A stretch of DNA of 64,000 nt from contig NZ_JAEHFY010000003.1 in assembly GCF_016623585.1 (NCBI RefSeq), forward strand, positions 62,001 through 126,000, read 5' to 3'. The first letter of the stretch is position 1. Each line of letters begins with the position of its first letter. The translations under genes were made by a program, and so were the position numbers. The notes below the pieces were generated by a model. It searched no databases, was not told the DNA's origin, and saw only the letters and a program-made list of their open reading frames with translations. This DNA comes from Pedobacter segetis (lineage in GTDB: Bacteria > Bacteroidota > Bacteroidia > Sphingobacteriales > Sphingobacteriaceae). Positions 7,734 to 17,624 of this stretch are shown piece after piece.

Positions 7734-9221
7734 ATGGATAAGATTTTAATTGCCAACCGTGGGGAAATAGCTTTAAGGATCATGCGTAGTGCCAAAGAAA
7801 TGGGCATTAAAACCGTTGCCGTGTTTTCTGAGGCCGATAGGAATGCCTTACATGTCCGTTATGCGGATGAAGCTGTTTTTATTGGTGCTGCAGCTTCCAA
7901 TCAGTCTTATTTGGTTATCGATAAAATTGTTGCCGCTTGTAAGCAAACGGGCGCAAAGGGCATTCATCCCGGCTACGGTTTTTTATCAGAGAACGCCGAG
8001 TTTGCCAAACAGGTTAAAAAAGCCGGATTAATCTTGATTGGCCCATCACCAGAAGCAATGGAGGTCATGGGCAATAAATTATCGGCGAAAGCGGCGGCAT
8101 TAAAATATAATATCCCCATGGTCCCCGGTACAGAAGAAGCCATATCTGATATTGCCGATGCAAAAAAAAGAGCCGTTGAAGTAGGTTTCCCCATATTGAT
8201 AAAAGCTGCGGCCGGTGGTGGGGGCAAAGGAATGCGTATTGTAGAAAAAGCAGCCGATTTTGAAGAACAAATGGATATGGCCGTTTCAGAGGCTGTTTCT
8301 GCCTTTGGCGATGGAGCAGTTTTTATAGAAAGATACGTTACCTCGCCAAGGCATATAGAAATTCAGGTTTTGGGCGATAACCATGGTAATATCGTCCACC
8401 TTTTCGAGCGGGAATGTTCTGTGCAACGTCGTCATCAAAAAGTAATCGAAGAAGCCCCATCATCTGTTTTAACCCAAGAAATTAGAGAAAAAATGGGTAA
8501 ATGCGCCGTTGATGTTGCCCGTTCTGTAAATTATACCGGTGCGGGTACGGTAGAGTTTATTTTAGATGAAAACCTTGATTTTTTCTTCTTGGAGATGAAT
8601 ACCAGGCTACAGGTAGAGCATCCCGTTAGCGAATTGATTACGGGTATAGATTTGGTAAAAGAACAAATTAAAATTGCTAGGGGAGAGGCCATTGGCTTTA
8701 AACAAGAAGACTTGAAAATAAACGGCCATGCCATTGAGCTAAGGGTTTATGCAGAAGACCCAAAGAATAATTTTTTACCAGATATTGGTACACTGCAAAC
8801 CTACATTACCCCAAAAGGAAACGGGGTGCGGGTTGATGATGGTTTTGAACAAGGTATGGAAATCCCGATCTATTACGACCCCATGATCGCAAAGTTGATC
8901 ACTTACGGCAAAGATAGGGAAGAAGCCATAGAAAGGATGATAAGGGCAATCGACGAGTACGAGATTACCGGGATAGAGACCACATTGGGCTTTGGGAAAT
9001 TTGTGATGCAGCATCCAGCTTTTACCTCTGGTAATTTTGACACCCATTTTGTGGGCAAATACTTTAAACCCGAGCTTTTGAACGCCCAAGATAAAGAAGA
9101 AGCCGAAATAGCGGCAATTTTGGCCACTCAATTATTATCCAAAAAAGAAAACAAAACGCTTAAAAATAAAGTTGAACCAACAAATTCTGCTTGGCAACAA
9201 AACAGAAAAACTTATTCATAA
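7734..9221 (+). CDS. accC: Acetyl-/acyl-CoA carboxylase biotin carboxylase subunit
   Basis: 495 aa. Carboxylates biotin on its carrier protein with ATP and bicarbonate, the first half-reaction of acetyl-CoA (or propionyl-CoA) carboxylase. The N-terminal domain starts KILIANRGEIALRIMRSA and the ATP-grasp glycine loop is AAAGGGGKGMRIV. The metal and bicarbonate site is FLEMNTRLQVEHPVSE, and the C-terminal domain begins HAIELRVYAEDP. It is about 45 residues longer than typical AccC, with a polar tail ending NRKTYS, as in acyl-CoA carboxylase-type subunits. No carrier protein or carboxyltransferase lies next to it. It is followed after 12 bp by riboflavin synthase, so the two are probably cotranscribed. 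Confidence 0.9.
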   Translation: MDKILIANRGEIALRIMRSAKEMGIKTVAVFSEADRNALHVRYADEAVFIGAAASNQSYLVIDKIVAACKQTGAKGIHPGYGFLSENAEFAKQVKKAGLILIGPSPEAMEVMGNKLSAKAAALKYNIPMVPGTEEAISDIADAKKRAVEVGFPILIKAAAGGGGKGMRIVEKAADFEEQMDMAVSEAVSAFGDGAVFIERYVTSPRHIEIQVLGDNHGNIVHLFERECSVQRRHQKVIEEAPSSVLTQEIREKMGKCAVDVARSVNYTGAGTVEFILDENLDFFFLEMNTRLQVEHPVSELITGIDLVKEQIKIARGEAIGFKQEDLKINGHAIELRVYAEDPKNNFLPDIGTLQTYITPKGNGVRVDDGFEQGMEIPIYYDPMIAKLITYGKDREEAIERMIRAIDEYEITGIETTLGFGKFVMQHPAFTSGNFDTHFVGKYFKPELLNAQDKEEAEIAAILATQLLSKKENKTLKNKVEPTNSAWQQNRKTYS

Positions 9222-9233
9222 AATCACCATATT

Positions 9234-9818
9234 TTGTTTACAGGAATTATAGAAACCTTGGGTACGGTTTCCCATTTAAAGAAAGACCAAAGCAATTTGC
9301 ACATCAGCATAAAATCTTCTATCTCCAAAGAATTAAAGATAGATCAATCTGTTGCCCATAATGGTGTTTGTTTAACTGTTGTGGCTACCGCCGATGATGA
9401 GCATACGGTTACAGCAATTGAAGAGACCCTACAAAAATCTAACATTGGCGATCTTGCCATTGGCGATTTGGTAAACTTAGAACGTTGCATGCAAATGAAT
9501 GGCAGGTTAGACGGCCATATTGTGCAGGGGCATGTAGATCAAACTGCAATTTGTAAAAAGTTGGAAGAAGTTAATGGAAGCTGGGTTTTTACTTTTGAAT
9601 ATGATGCTTCTAAAGGGAACCTAACCGTAGAAAAAGGTTCTGTTTGTGTAAACGGGATTAGTTTAACGGTGGTTAATTCTGGTAAGAACTTTTTTTCCGT
9701 TGCCATCATCCCCTATACTTATGAGCATACCAACCTCCAAAATATTAAAGTTGGCGATACCATAAACCTGGAGTTCGATATTATCGGGAAGTATGTAGCC
9801 AAGATGATGGGGAAATAA
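9234..9818 (+). CDS. ribE: Riboflavin synthase alpha subunit (TTG start)
   Basis: 194 aa. Dismutates two 6,7-dimethyl-8-ribityllumazine molecules to riboflavin, the last step of vitamin B2 synthesis. Two lumazine-binding repeats are visible. One starts at MFTGIIETLGTV and contains VAHNGVCLTVV. The second starts near GRLDGHIVQGHVD and contains VCVNGISLTVV. The start codon is TTG at 9234: the invariant MFTGII N-terminus begins exactly there, and no ATG precedes it in frame after the accC stop. It is the second gene of a likely operon with accC. No FMN riboswitch is visible upstream. Confidence 0.93.
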   Translation: MFTGIIETLGTVSHLKKDQSNLHISIKSSISKELKIDQSVAHNGVCLTVVATADDEHTVTAIEETLQKSNIGDLAIGDLVNLERCMQMNGRLDGHIVQGHVDQTAICKKLEEVNGSWVFTFEYDASKGNLTVEKGSVCVNGISLTVVNSGKNFFSVAIIPYTYEHTNLQNIKVGDTINLEFDIIGKYVAKMMGK

Positions 9819-10031
9819 AATTGATGATATCTAGTAATCTCAGATTTTTCAAACTAAATTATTGTGTAAACGATTTTTTTTCTTTGTCTTAGTTTCTAAC
9901 TAAAATCTCTTATAAAAAGAGCTGTAGAAAGCTTAAAAATATTACCAAAACAAGCTACCAATTAACCTTAATTTATTAACTTCGCATACAATTTTTTAAG
10001 GGCAATCCCTATATTTCGAATAAACTAAATT

Positions 10032-12638
10032 ATGGCAGAAGAAACCGATCAAAACGAAGAACAGTTCGATAAAATAATTAAAATAAATATTGAGGAAGAA
10101 ATGAAATCGGCATACATCGATTATTCGATGTCGGTTATTGTTTCTAGGGCTTTGCCCGATGTAAGGGACGGTTTAAAACCAGTACACCGTAGGGTTTTGT
10201 ATGGCATGTTGGATCTAGGTTTGGCAAGCAACAAGCCCTATAAAAAATCTGCCCGTATTGTTGGGGAGGTTTTGGGTAAGTATCACCCACATGGCGATAG
10301 CTCTGTTTATGATACCATGGTACGTATGGCACAACCTTGGAGCTTGCGCTACCCATTGGTTGATGGGCAGGGTAACTTTGGGTCTATCGATGGCGATTCG
10401 CCAGCGGCGATGCGTTACACAGAGGCTCGTTTCAAAAAAATGGCCGAAGAGATGTTGGCAGACATCAACAAAGATACTATCGATTATCGTTTAAACTTTG
10501 ATGATTCTTTACAAGAACCAACGGTTCTGCCTTCTAAATTTCCAAATCTTTTGGTTAACGGAGGTTCTGGTATTGCGGTAGGTATGGCCACCAACATGGC
10601 ACCGCATAATTTAACGGAGTGCATTGATGGCATAATGGCCTACATCGATAATAAAGAGATAGAGGTTCCAGAATTGATGCAATACATCAAGGCACCAGAT
10701 TTCCCAACAGGTGGTATCATCTATGGTTATGAAGGGGTAAAAGATGCTTTTGAAACCGGCCGTGGGCGTATTATGATGCGTGGCGTTGCAGAGATTGAAA
10801 CTTTAGCAAACGATAGGGAAAGGATTATTGTGAGTGAAATACCTTATCAGGTAAATAAAGCCATGATGATCGAGCGTACCGCGGAGTTGGTTAACGATAA
10901 AAAAATTGAAGGTATTTCTGAAATTAGGGACGAGAGCGACAGGGATGGGATGCGGGTTGTTTATGAGATCAAACGTGATGCCAATGCAGCCATCGTTTTA
11001 AACAACCTTTATAAATATACTGCCTTACAAACTTCTTTCAGCGTAAACAACATCGCCTTGGTGCATGGCCGCCCTATGATGTTGAACCTTAAAGATTTGA
11101 TCCGTCATTTTGTGGAACACCGACATGAGGTGGTGGTAAGGAGAACAAAATTTGAACTTGCAGAAGCAGAAAAGAGGGCCCATATTTTAGAAGGATTATT
11201 AATTGCTTTAGACCATATTGAAGAAGTTATTAAACTGATAAGGGCATCTCAAACGCCAGATGAAGCTAGGGAAGGGTTGATCACTCAGTTTGGCTTATCA
11301 GACATCCAGGCAAGGGCAATCTTGGATATGACGCTTCGTCGTTTAACAGGTTTGGAAAGAGACAAGATCAAAGACGAGTATGCCGAATTGATGAAAACCA
11401 TCGAGTATTTGAATTCTATCTTAAATGACGAAGGTTTAAGGATGCAGATCATTAAAGATGAGTTGCAAGAGATGAAAGATAAATATGGTGATGAGCGTAG
11501 GACCCAAATAGTCCACTCGGCAGCAGAGATGATGACCGAAGACTTTATCGAGGATGAAGACGTTGTAATTACCATTTCTAGGGAAGGCTATATCAAAAGA
11601 ACTGCCTTAACAGAATACCGCACACAAGGTAGGGGAGGCAAAGGGAGCTTAGGGTCAAACTCTAGGGACGAGGATTTTATAGAACATATCTTTATCGCTT
11701 CTAACCACAATTACTTGTTGTTTTTTACCGATAGGGGAAAATGTTACTGGTTAAGGGTTTTTGAAATTCCGGAAGGAACACGGACTAGCAAAGGACGGGC
11801 GCTCCAGAATATCATCAACATAGAAAAGGAAGAGAAAATAAGGGCATACATCAAAGTTGTAAACCTTAAAGACCAAGAATACTTAGAGAACAACTGTATT
11901 ATCATGTGTACCAAGAAAGGTACCATCAAAAAAACAACTCTACAAGCTTACAGCCGCCCACGTAGCAATGGTATAAACGCCATTAACATTAATGATGGTG
12001 ATGAATTATTAGAAGCAAACTTAACTTCTGGTACTTCAGAAATTGTAATGGCTTTACGTAGTGGAAGGGCCATTAGGTTTAATGAATCTAAAGTGCGCCC
12101 AATGGGCAGAACGGCAACTGGCGTAAGAGGAATAACCTTATCTGGCGCAGATGACGAGGTAGTTGGTATGATAAGTGTTGAGTCAAACGAAAGCACTATT
12201 TTGGTGGTTTCTGAAAACGGTTACGGAAAAAGAACCGATGTTGACGACTACCGTGTTACCAATAGGGGCGGGAAAGGTGTAAAAACCATTAACGTAACAG
12301 AAAAAACAGGTAAACTGGTTTCTATAAAAGATGTAACCGATAAAGACGATTTAATGATCATCAACCGTTCTGGTATTGTGATCAGGATTGCGATGAGCAG
12401 CCTAAGGGTAATGGGAAGGGCAACACAAGGTGTAAGATTGATCACACTTAAGGGAAATGATGCCATTGCTTCTGTTGCCAAGGTAGAGCATGACGATGAA
12501 GAAGCGATTGATGAAAGCGTTATCGTTACCGATGGCGAGATTTTGGATATTGTAGAAGAATCTTTAGAAGACATGAGCGATGAAACAGAACCGGATGAAG
12601 AGGATTCTGAAAACGAAGAAGATAACAATGAGGAATAA
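10032..12638 (+). CDS. gyrA: DNA gyrase subunit A
   Basis: 868 aa. Breakage-reunion subunit of gyrase, which introduces negative supercoils with GyrB. The catalytic Tyr129 is in [10 protein letters not shown]. The quinolone region [10 protein letters not shown] has Ser90 and Asp94 at the positions of E. coli Ser83 and Asp87, so no classical resistance change is present. The C-terminal pinwheel contains the GyrA box as QGRGGKGS and several RGGKG/RATGVRG-type repeats. The tail is very acidic (rich in Asp and Glu after about residue 825). The gene stands 27 bp before the TPR gene and is probably cotranscribed with it. An alternative -7-like box TATATTTC lies at 10010-10017. Confidence 0.97.
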   Translation: MAEETDQNEEQFDKIIKINIEEEMKSAYIDYSMSVIVSRALPDVRDGLKPVHRRVLYGMLDLGLASNKPYKKSARIVGEVLGKYHPHGDSSVYDTMVRMAQPWSLRYPLVDGQGNFGSIDGDSPAAMRYTEARFKKMAEEMLADINKDTIDYRLNFDDSLQEPTVLPSKFPNLLVNGGSGIAVGMATNMAPHNLTECIDGIMAYIDNKEIEVPELMQYIKAPDFPTGGIIYGYEGVKDAFETGRGRIMMRGVAEIETLANDRERIIVSEIPYQVNKAMMIERTAELVNDKKIEGISEIRDESDRDGMRVVYEIKRDANAAIVLNNLYKYTALQTSFSVNNIALVHGRPMMLNLKDLIRHFVEHRHEVVVRRTKFELAEAEKRAHILEGLLIALDHIEEVIKLIRASQTPDEAREGLITQFGLSDIQARAILDMTLRRLTGLERDKIKDEYAELMKTIEYLNSILNDEGLRMQIIKDELQEMKDKYGDERRTQIVHSAAEMMTEDFIEDEDVVITISREGYIKRTALTEYRTQGRGGKGSLGSNSRDEDFIEHIFIASNHNYLLFFTDRGKCYWLRVFEIPEGTRTSKGRALQNIINIEKEEKIRAYIKVVNLKDQEYLENNCIIMCTKKGTIKKTTLQAYSRPRSNGINAININDGDELLEANLTSGTSEIVMALRSGRAIRFNESKVRPMGRTATGVRGITLSGADDEVVGMISVESNESTILVVSENGYGKRTDVDDYRVTNRGGKGVKTINVTEKTGKLVSIKDVTDKDDLMIINRSGIVIRIAMSSLRVMGRATQGVRLITLKGNDAIASVAKVEHDDEEAIDESVIVTDGEILDIVEESLEDMSDETEPDEEDSENEEDNNEE

Positions 12639-12665
12639 ATAAATTAAGAACAAAAATTTTAAAGA

Positions 12666-13844
12666 ATGAAAAAGACGATTTTAAGTTTAATGATGCTTTC
12701 TTGCTTTTTTGTTGCCTTTGCGCAAAAAAGCGAGATAAACGCGGCGAAGCAGAACTACGCATTATATGAAGTAGGTTTACAAACAAAATCTCCGATGAAA
12801 AAACAATTGGAGCTTTTAAATTTAGCAAAAGAATCAACCGATAAGGCCATAACAAATGATAAAACAAAAGATAACCCAGAATTATGGGCCTATCGATCAA
12901 TTATTTATTCTTCAATTGCGGTAACAGATACCGTGAATAAAGAAAACGCCGAAGCCGCTTTTAAAACAGCACAAGAAGCGATCGCCAAAGCCAAAGAGTT
13001 GGATACGAAAAAAGAAAATACCAAATACATTGAAAGCTCTGAACAGAATTTAGCCATAATGATGCAAAACAAAGGGGTTGCAGCATTTAACAAGAAGGAT
13101 TATAAAGAAGCCTACAAATCTTTTAAGTTTATTGCAGATGTAAAGCCGCAAGATTCTTTATTTAATATGTACACTGCAATTGCCGCTAACAGCGCACAAA
13201 TGTATGATGAGGCTGCAAAATATTACCAAAAAACAATAGAGGTAAACCCAAAAAACCCAGCTTTGTACCATGAACTTGCTACAATTTATTTAACCAAAAC
13301 AGATACCGCTAACGCTTTAAAAGTAATAGAAGAAGGTAGGGCAAAACACCCAGAATTTATGACCTTGATCTATGATGAGTTAAATATATACATAAACAGG
13401 GGGCAAGCGGCACAGCAAATATCCAAAATAGAGAACGCCATTAGCAAAGACCCCAAAAACAAAACCTTATATTTTGTGGCGGGTATTGCTTATTCTGCCA
13501 ATAAAGATTTAGCCAAAGCAGAAGAATCTTATAAAAAAGCATTAGAAATTGATCCAAGTTATACCGATGCCATTTATAATTTGGCGGTAATCTATATCAA
13601 TAAAGGCAACGATTTTATTAACCAAGCTAACAAGTTACCCAATAATAAAGCCTCTGAAGCAAAGTATAATAGCCTAAAAAAGAGCTTTGAAACAGAACTT
13701 GCCAACGCATTGCCATTACTAGAAAAAGCTAGGGAACTTAACCCTAAAGATGTTAATGTTTTAACCACACTAAGAGAGGTTTACATTAAGCTTAATAAAT
13801 TAGATAAAGCGGCAGAAGTTAAGAAAGCTTTGGATCAGATGTAG
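12666..13844 (+). CDS. Exported tetratricopeptide repeat protein
   Basis: 392 aa. An N-terminal signal peptide (MKKTILSLMMLSCFFVAFAQ) suggests export to the periplasm. Several TPR units follow, with clear consensus pieces such as AAKYYQKTIEVNPKNPALYHELATIY (split over 13210-13290) and AEESYKKALEIDPSY. TPR domains form protein-binding scaffolds; the partner is unknown. The gene follows gyrA by 27 bp and is closed by a strong terminator at 13872-13899. It is a common Bacteroidota gyrA neighbour as I recall, which is not proof of shared function. Confidence 0.8.
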   Translation: MKKTILSLMMLSCFFVAFAQKSEINAAKQNYALYEVGLQTKSPMKKQLELLNLAKESTDKAITNDKTKDNPELWAYRSIIYSSIAVTDTVNKENAEAAFKTAQEAIAKAKELDTKKENTKYIESSEQNLAIMMQNKGVAAFNKKDYKEAYKSFKFIADVKPQDSLFNMYTAIAANSAQMYDEAAKYYQKTIEVNPKNPALYHELATIYLTKTDTANALKVIEEGRAKHPEFMTLIYDELNIYINRGQAAQQISKIENAISKDPKNKTLYFVAGIAYSANKDLAKAEESYKKALEIDPSYTDAIYNLAVIYINKGNDFINQANKLPNNKASEAKYNSLKKSFETELANALPLLEKARELNPKDVNVLTTLREVYIKLNKLDKAAEVKKALDQM

Positions 13845-13871
13845 ATTTTTAAGATAATCGTATTTAAAATA

Positions 13872-13899
13872 AGTCCCGGATCTATCTCGGGACTTTTTT
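13872..13899 (+). terminator. Rho-independent terminator after the TPR gene
   Basis: 7-bp perfect stem AGTCCCG/CGGGACT with a 9-nt loop and six T. The T tract overlaps the stop codon of the convergent BrkB-like gene. Confidence 0.85.
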
Positions 13900-14881
13900 A
13901 TTGCCCTAGTTTTTCTGTAGGTGCATTTTTAAAAGAATTGAACCTTGGCTTATGTATTTTTACGGTCCTTTTAGAAAGATCTAAACTTGCATTTAACTCA
14001 AAACCGATCAATAGTATCAAAGAATTTAAGTACAACCACAGCATAACCACCAATAAAGTACCAATAGAGCCATAAAGCTTGTTGTAAGTGCCAAAATTGT
14101 TGATGTAAAAAGAAAACCCTAATGATGTTAAAACCGCCAAGATAGTTGCAAACCATGATCCGGCACTAAAGAACCTCCATTTCTTAGAGTTTGCCGGCCC
14201 ATATCTGTATAACATTGAGGTGGTAACAAAGTAAACTATGATAATGATTAACCAACGGCTTATCATAATTAGGTAAATCCAAAAGGCACCATCTTTCAGG
14301 TGTAATTCGTTTCTGATAAAAGTGATCACAAACTCACCGATAACCATTACGGCAACCCCGATAATTAAAGAAAAAGCAGTAAGCAAAGTAAGGTTAAGGG
14401 CAACAAAACGCTGTTTAAACCAGCTACGGGTTTCAACAATTAAAGATGACTTGTTAAAAGCCCGCATTAAAGTGTTTATACCATTAGTGGCAAAAAATAG
14501 AGCCAATATAAAGCCCAAAGAAAGCAATTTAGAGTTTTGGTTCTTTACGATATCCTCTAAAGTAGATTCAAAGGCCAAATAAGCGTTTTCTGGCAATAAA
14601 AGCGAAATAAGTGCCATCAATTGGTTTTGGAAATTATCAATTGGGATGTAAGGGATAAGCGTAAACAAAAATATGATAGAAGGGAACAAGGCCATCATAA
14701 AATTATAGGCCAAGGAAGATGCCTTATTTACCAAAGAATCTTTCTGGATCTCTTGAAAGAAAAATGAAGCAACCGTATAAAGCGGTAGGGGGCTAAAGCC
14801 TGGCAAAACAATTATCTTTGTCCATGCTATAAAAGTTTGGTAAAACTTAAATCTTAACAGAAACTTATTTAACCACAACAT
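13898..14881 (-). CDS. YihY/BrkB family inner-membrane protein
   Basis: 327 aa integral membrane protein with about six hydrophobic helices. Family landmarks are SSLAYNFMMALFPSIIFLFTLIPYIP near the N-terminus (in pieces over residues 55-80), the ATNGINTLMRAFN segment and the C-terminal LYGSIGTLLVVMLWLYLNSLILLIG helix. The family was once called ribonuclease BN, but that activity belongs to another protein; a transport or envelope role is suspected. It is the last gene of a five-gene minus-strand run (PASTA, rhodanese, mltG, thioesterase, this gene), 9 bp after the thioesterase gene. Confidence 0.85.
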   Translation of the reverse strand: MLWLNKFLLRFKFYQTFIAWTKIIVLPGFSPLPLYTVASFFFQEIQKDSLVNKASSLAYNFMMALFPSIIFLFTLIPYIPIDNFQNQLMALISLLLPENAYLAFESTLEDIVKNQNSKLLSLGFILALFFATNGINTLMRAFNKSSLIVETRSWFKQRFVALNLTLLTAFSLIIGVAVMVIGEFVITFIRNELHLKDGAFWIYLIMISRWLIIIIVYFVTTSMLYRYGPANSKKWRFFSAGSWFATILAVLTSLGFSFYINNFGTYNKLYGSIGTLLVVMLWLYLNSLILLIGFELNASLDLSKRTVKIHKPRFNSFKNAPTEKLGQ

Positions 14882-14890
14882 TGATCTAAG

Positions 14891-15298
14891 TTAAGGAAAA
14901 TAAGTTTCAATCTTTTCCATAAAGTTTTTGGGGGGTAAACAAGGTTTGTTTTTTTCTATATTTACAAATACCAAGGTTGTTTCGCCCAGGTGAATCAAAT
15001 CATTTAAACCATTATAAAGCTCATAATTAAAAATTATTCTTACGCTAGGTTTCTGGTTGATGATAACCTTGATCTTGATCAGCTCATCATACAAGGCGGG
15101 CTTAATGTATTTGCATTTTAGCTCTAAAACAGGCATCATTATCCCTGTCTCTTCCATAGCTTTGTAAGATAAACCTAAGCTCCTTAGCATTTCTGTACGG
15201 GCTACTTCAAAAAAAGCGGCGTAATTGCCGTAATACATATAGCCCATTTGATCTGTATCGGCATATCTTACCCTTAAACTAGTTTCAAAAGCAAACAT
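14891..15298 (-). CDS. Acyl-CoA thioesterase, YbgC/FadM-like hotdog fold
   Basis: 135 aa, a normal length for a single hotdog domain. The active-site segment VRYADTDQMGYMYYGNYAAFFEVARTE (split, residues 9-35) carries the catalytic Asp of the 4-hydroxybenzoyl-CoA thioesterase family, and LGLSYKAMEE follows. It hydrolyses acyl-CoA thioesters; the chain length is not predictable. Its ATG overlaps the mltG stop by one base (TAATG), which indicates translational coupling. Confidence 0.88.
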   Translation of the reverse strand: MFAFETSLRVRYADTDQMGYMYYGNYAAFFEVARTEMLRSLGLSYKAMEETGIMMPVLELKCKYIKPALYDELIKIKVIINQKPSVRIIFNYELYNGLNDLIHLGETTLVFVNIEKNKPCLPPKNFMEKIETYFP

Positions 15299-16344
15299 TA
15301 TTTCTTGATATTCCTTTCATTTAAAGCTTTTTGAAATCTTTTTGCATTTGCTTGGTGATCTTTGATATTATCAGAAAAATTATGGTACCCAGAAAAATCT
15401 TCCTTGGCGCACATATAGATATAGTTATGGTTTTCATGATTTAATACCGCATCAATTGCAGCTATTGAAGGCATCATGATCGGCCCGGGCGGTAGGCCTT
15501 TGTACATATAAGTATTGTAAGGAGAATCTTTTCTTAAATGGCGATTTAGAACTCTCCTAATACTGAAATCATTATTGGCAAATATTACCGTTGGATCTGC
15601 CTCTAGTTTGATGCCTTTGTTTAAACGGTTTAGGTATAAGCCTGCAATTGTTGGCATTTCTTTATCCATTAAAGCCTCTGCATCTACAATAGATGCTAAA
15701 ATGGTAACTTCTTGTGGAGATAGCCCTATTTCCTTTGCCTTATTTTTTCTTTCATCCGTCCAAAAAGTTCTATATTCTTTATTCATCCTTTCAAAGAAAT
15801 CCTTTGCAGAAATATTCCAATACATTTGGTAAGAATTAGGAATAAACATGGTATAAACGTTGTCTTTCGTAAAACCATATTTTGCTACAAAATCAGCAGA
15901 ATCCAAAAGATGAATGAAAGATGAAGAATCGAACTCTAGCTTTTTAGAGGCTAGAGCGGCAAAGTTCTCTTTTAGTCTAATATTTCTAAAGCTCACATCA
16001 ACGGGTTCTTGGTTTCCAGCTATCAGCATATTTACAATCTGCCTGTTGTTCATCCCTTTTACAAACGGATATTTACCAGGTTTAAACTTTGTACTTAGTT
16101 GGCGATCTTTGGCAAGACTTAAAAAAGAACTTTGATCGATCAGTAACTCGTTTTTATCTAGAGAATCTAGAACTTGTTGATAGGTTGCGTTTGTGGGGAT
16201 ATATAAATAGGCTTTACCGCTTACTTTACTATTGGCCTTTAAGTATTTTTTATAGATCTTAGGCAGTATCAAAACAGCGGCCAACACCACCAACACTACT
16301 AAAATTAAAGCAACTACGCCACCTTTTTTCTTTTGATTATCCAT
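15298..16344 (-). CDS. mltG: Endolytic murein transglycosylase MltG
   Basis: 348 aa. Membrane-anchored enzyme that cuts nascent glycan strands and sets their length. It has an N-terminal membrane anchor (GGVVALILVVLVVLAAVLIL), a LysM-like part (LYIPTNATYQQVLDSLDKN) and the YceG core with LASIVDAEALMDKE and GLYLNRLNKGIKLEADPTVIF. The C-terminus has the family signature SPYNTYMYKGLPPGPIMMPS. The catalytic-loop motif reads IVDAE where I recall IVEKE in many relatives. It lies downstream of the rhodanese and PASTA genes and is coupled to the thioesterase gene. Confidence 0.93.
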   Translation of the reverse strand: MDNQKKKGGVVALILVVLVVLAAVLILPKIYKKYLKANSKVSGKAYLYIPTNATYQQVLDSLDKNELLIDQSSFLSLAKDRQLSTKFKPGKYPFVKGMNNRQIVNMLIAGNQEPVDVSFRNIRLKENFAALASKKLEFDSSSFIHLLDSADFVAKYGFTKDNVYTMFIPNSYQMYWNISAKDFFERMNKEYRTFWTDERKNKAKEIGLSPQEVTILASIVDAEALMDKEMPTIAGLYLNRLNKGIKLEADPTVIFANNDFSIRRVLNRHLRKDSPYNTYMYKGLPPGPIMMPSIAAIDAVLNHENHNYIYMCAKEDFSGYHNFSDNIKDHQANAKRFQKALNERNIKK

Positions 16345-16395
16345 TAAATAATTAATAAATTTTAAAACGATCTTTCTTTGGTAAACGATATAAAA

Positions 16396-16701
16396 TTAAG
16401 AGACACTTTGTAGCTTTATTAGGCCCCCTATTAAGTTTTTAGCTTTTCTAAAACCAGCATTTTGTAAAATTACTTTTGCTGTTTTGCTACGTAAGCCTTT
16501 TTGGCAAATTACGATGATAGTTTTGTTGGGGTCTATATCTAAATCATCCTCTTTTATGGCATTTGGTAAATCTCCTAACGGGATATTGGTACCGCCGATG
16601 TTGAATGTATGAAATTCTAATTTTTCCCTCACATCAATAATTTGGATGTTCGGGTTTTCTTGCCTCAACCTTATAAAATCCTCTGCAAAAATATCTTCCA
16701 T
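16396..16701 (-). CDS. Single-domain rhodanese-like protein
   Basis: 101 aa, one rhodanese domain. It starts with IQIIDVREKLEFHTFNIGGTNIPL and ends GGLIKLQ. The active-site loop CQKGLRSKTA keeps the persulfide-carrying Cys. It probably transfers sulfane sulfur in the cytoplasm. It starts 2 bp after the PASTA gene stop and precedes mltG by 51 bp. Its place in an envelope operon does not reveal its substrate. Confidence 0.88.
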   Translation of the reverse strand: MEDIFAEDFIRLRQENPNIQIIDVREKLEFHTFNIGGTNIPLGDLPNAIKEDDLDIDPNKTIIVICQKGLRSKTAKVILQNAGFRKAKNLIGGLIKLQSVS

Positions 16702-16703
16702 AA

Positions 16704-17471
16704 TTACGGGTTAGATAAAACAACATTTATGTTGGTGCCAATATTAACTTTTATTAAAGAGTCTGGGCTGTAAGCAGGGGTTTGAAATTTAATAACTGCG
16801 CTTAAACTATCGGTAATGGCCCCTTGGTAACTGATGGTGCCCAATCTTAAAGAAGCGCCCTTTATAGAAAACATTGCCTCGCTTAAAGTTAAGCCCACAA
16901 GGTTTGGTAATTCTACTTCGCTTGCCCCGTACCCATCTCCTAATATCAAGTTGATCTTAGAGCCTTTTGGCACCTTTTGTCCAATTTTTATGGGTTGCCC
17001 TGCAAATGTGAACCCCAAAACGGCATCCCTTGCTATATCAGAATGATAGGTGGTATCACCAACCTTAAGCCCATAATTACTTAGCATGGCCTGTGCTTCA
17101 ATAAAAGTTTTATTTTCTATATCGGGGAAATTTACATCAGGGGTTTGTGAACTCACAATGGTTAGGTAAATCATCCGGTTATCCTTTACGTTGGTATTTG
17201 CATCTGGATCTTGCTCTGTTACAAGCCCGGGGGCTTTATCCAAAACAAAAACAGAATCTATCTGGTACCTAAAGCCTTCGTTCTCTAGGGTCTCAACAGC
17301 TTTCTCAACAGATAAACCTTTTAAATTAGGCACAGGCTTGCCTTGGCCATGGCGTGTGTAAAAGCGTAAACTTATAAATAATGAAAATATTAAAATACTG
17401 AATACAGCAAAAGCAATGATCAGGTTTTTGCGGAAGGTTGGTGTTGCTAAATATTTAAAGAATTTACTCAT
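16704..17471 (-). CDS. Membrane-anchored PASTA-domain protein
   Basis: 255 aa. A short cytoplasmic N-terminus precedes one transmembrane helix (about residues 15-36), then three PASTA domains (about 40-107, 110-180 and 183-255) each with a PxLxGLS/T-like start, for example VPNLKGLSVEKAVETLENEGF and LPNLVGLTLSEAMFSIKGA. PASTA domains bind peptidoglycan or muropeptides. Unlike Firmicutes homologues there is no kinase or transpeptidase domain. This is the first gene of the envelope operon with mltG, so a peptidoglycan-sensing or scaffold role is a reasonable inference. Confidence 0.85.
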   Translation of the reverse strand: MSKFFKYLATPTFRKNLIIAFAVFSILIFSLFISLRFYTRHGQGKPVPNLKGLSVEKAVETLENEGFRYQIDSVFVLDKAPGLVTEQDPDANTNVKDNRMIYLTIVSSQTPDVNFPDIENKTFIEAQAMLSNYGLKVGDTTYHSDIARDAVLGFTFAGQPIKIGQKVPKGSKINLILGDGYGASEVELPNLVGLTLSEAMFSIKGASLRLGTISYQGAITDSLSAVIKFQTPAYSPDSLIKVNIGTNINVVLSNP

Positions 17472-17573
17472 TTACAATTAGGTATAATCATTTGTGCAAA
17501 CTTAACCAATTTAAAGAAATTGATTGAATTTAATTATCTACAAAAATGGGCGCATAAAAGATAAAATTTATAT

Positions 17574-17603
17574 TTGACAAACATTAATTATCCGATTCTT
17601 TTG
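17574..17603 (+). promoter_or_regulatory. Promoter of ddl
   Basis: TTG at 17574-17576 (within TTGACA), a 19-nt spacer, then TTCTTTTG at 17596-17603, one base off TAnnTTTG. The leader to the ATG is about 16-20 nt. Confidence 0.55.
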
Positions 17604-17624
17604 CCGGGTTTAAACTAAAATGAG

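Noticed and set aside
8775-9131. 118-codon minus-strand frame inside accC
   Set aside because: Opposite the conserved biotin carboxylase C-terminal domain; no independent support.
10255-10320. Possible quinolone-resistance change in GyrA
   Set aside because: Ser90 and Asp94 are the sensitive-type residues; the only difference from E. coli there is Ala to Ser at the next position.
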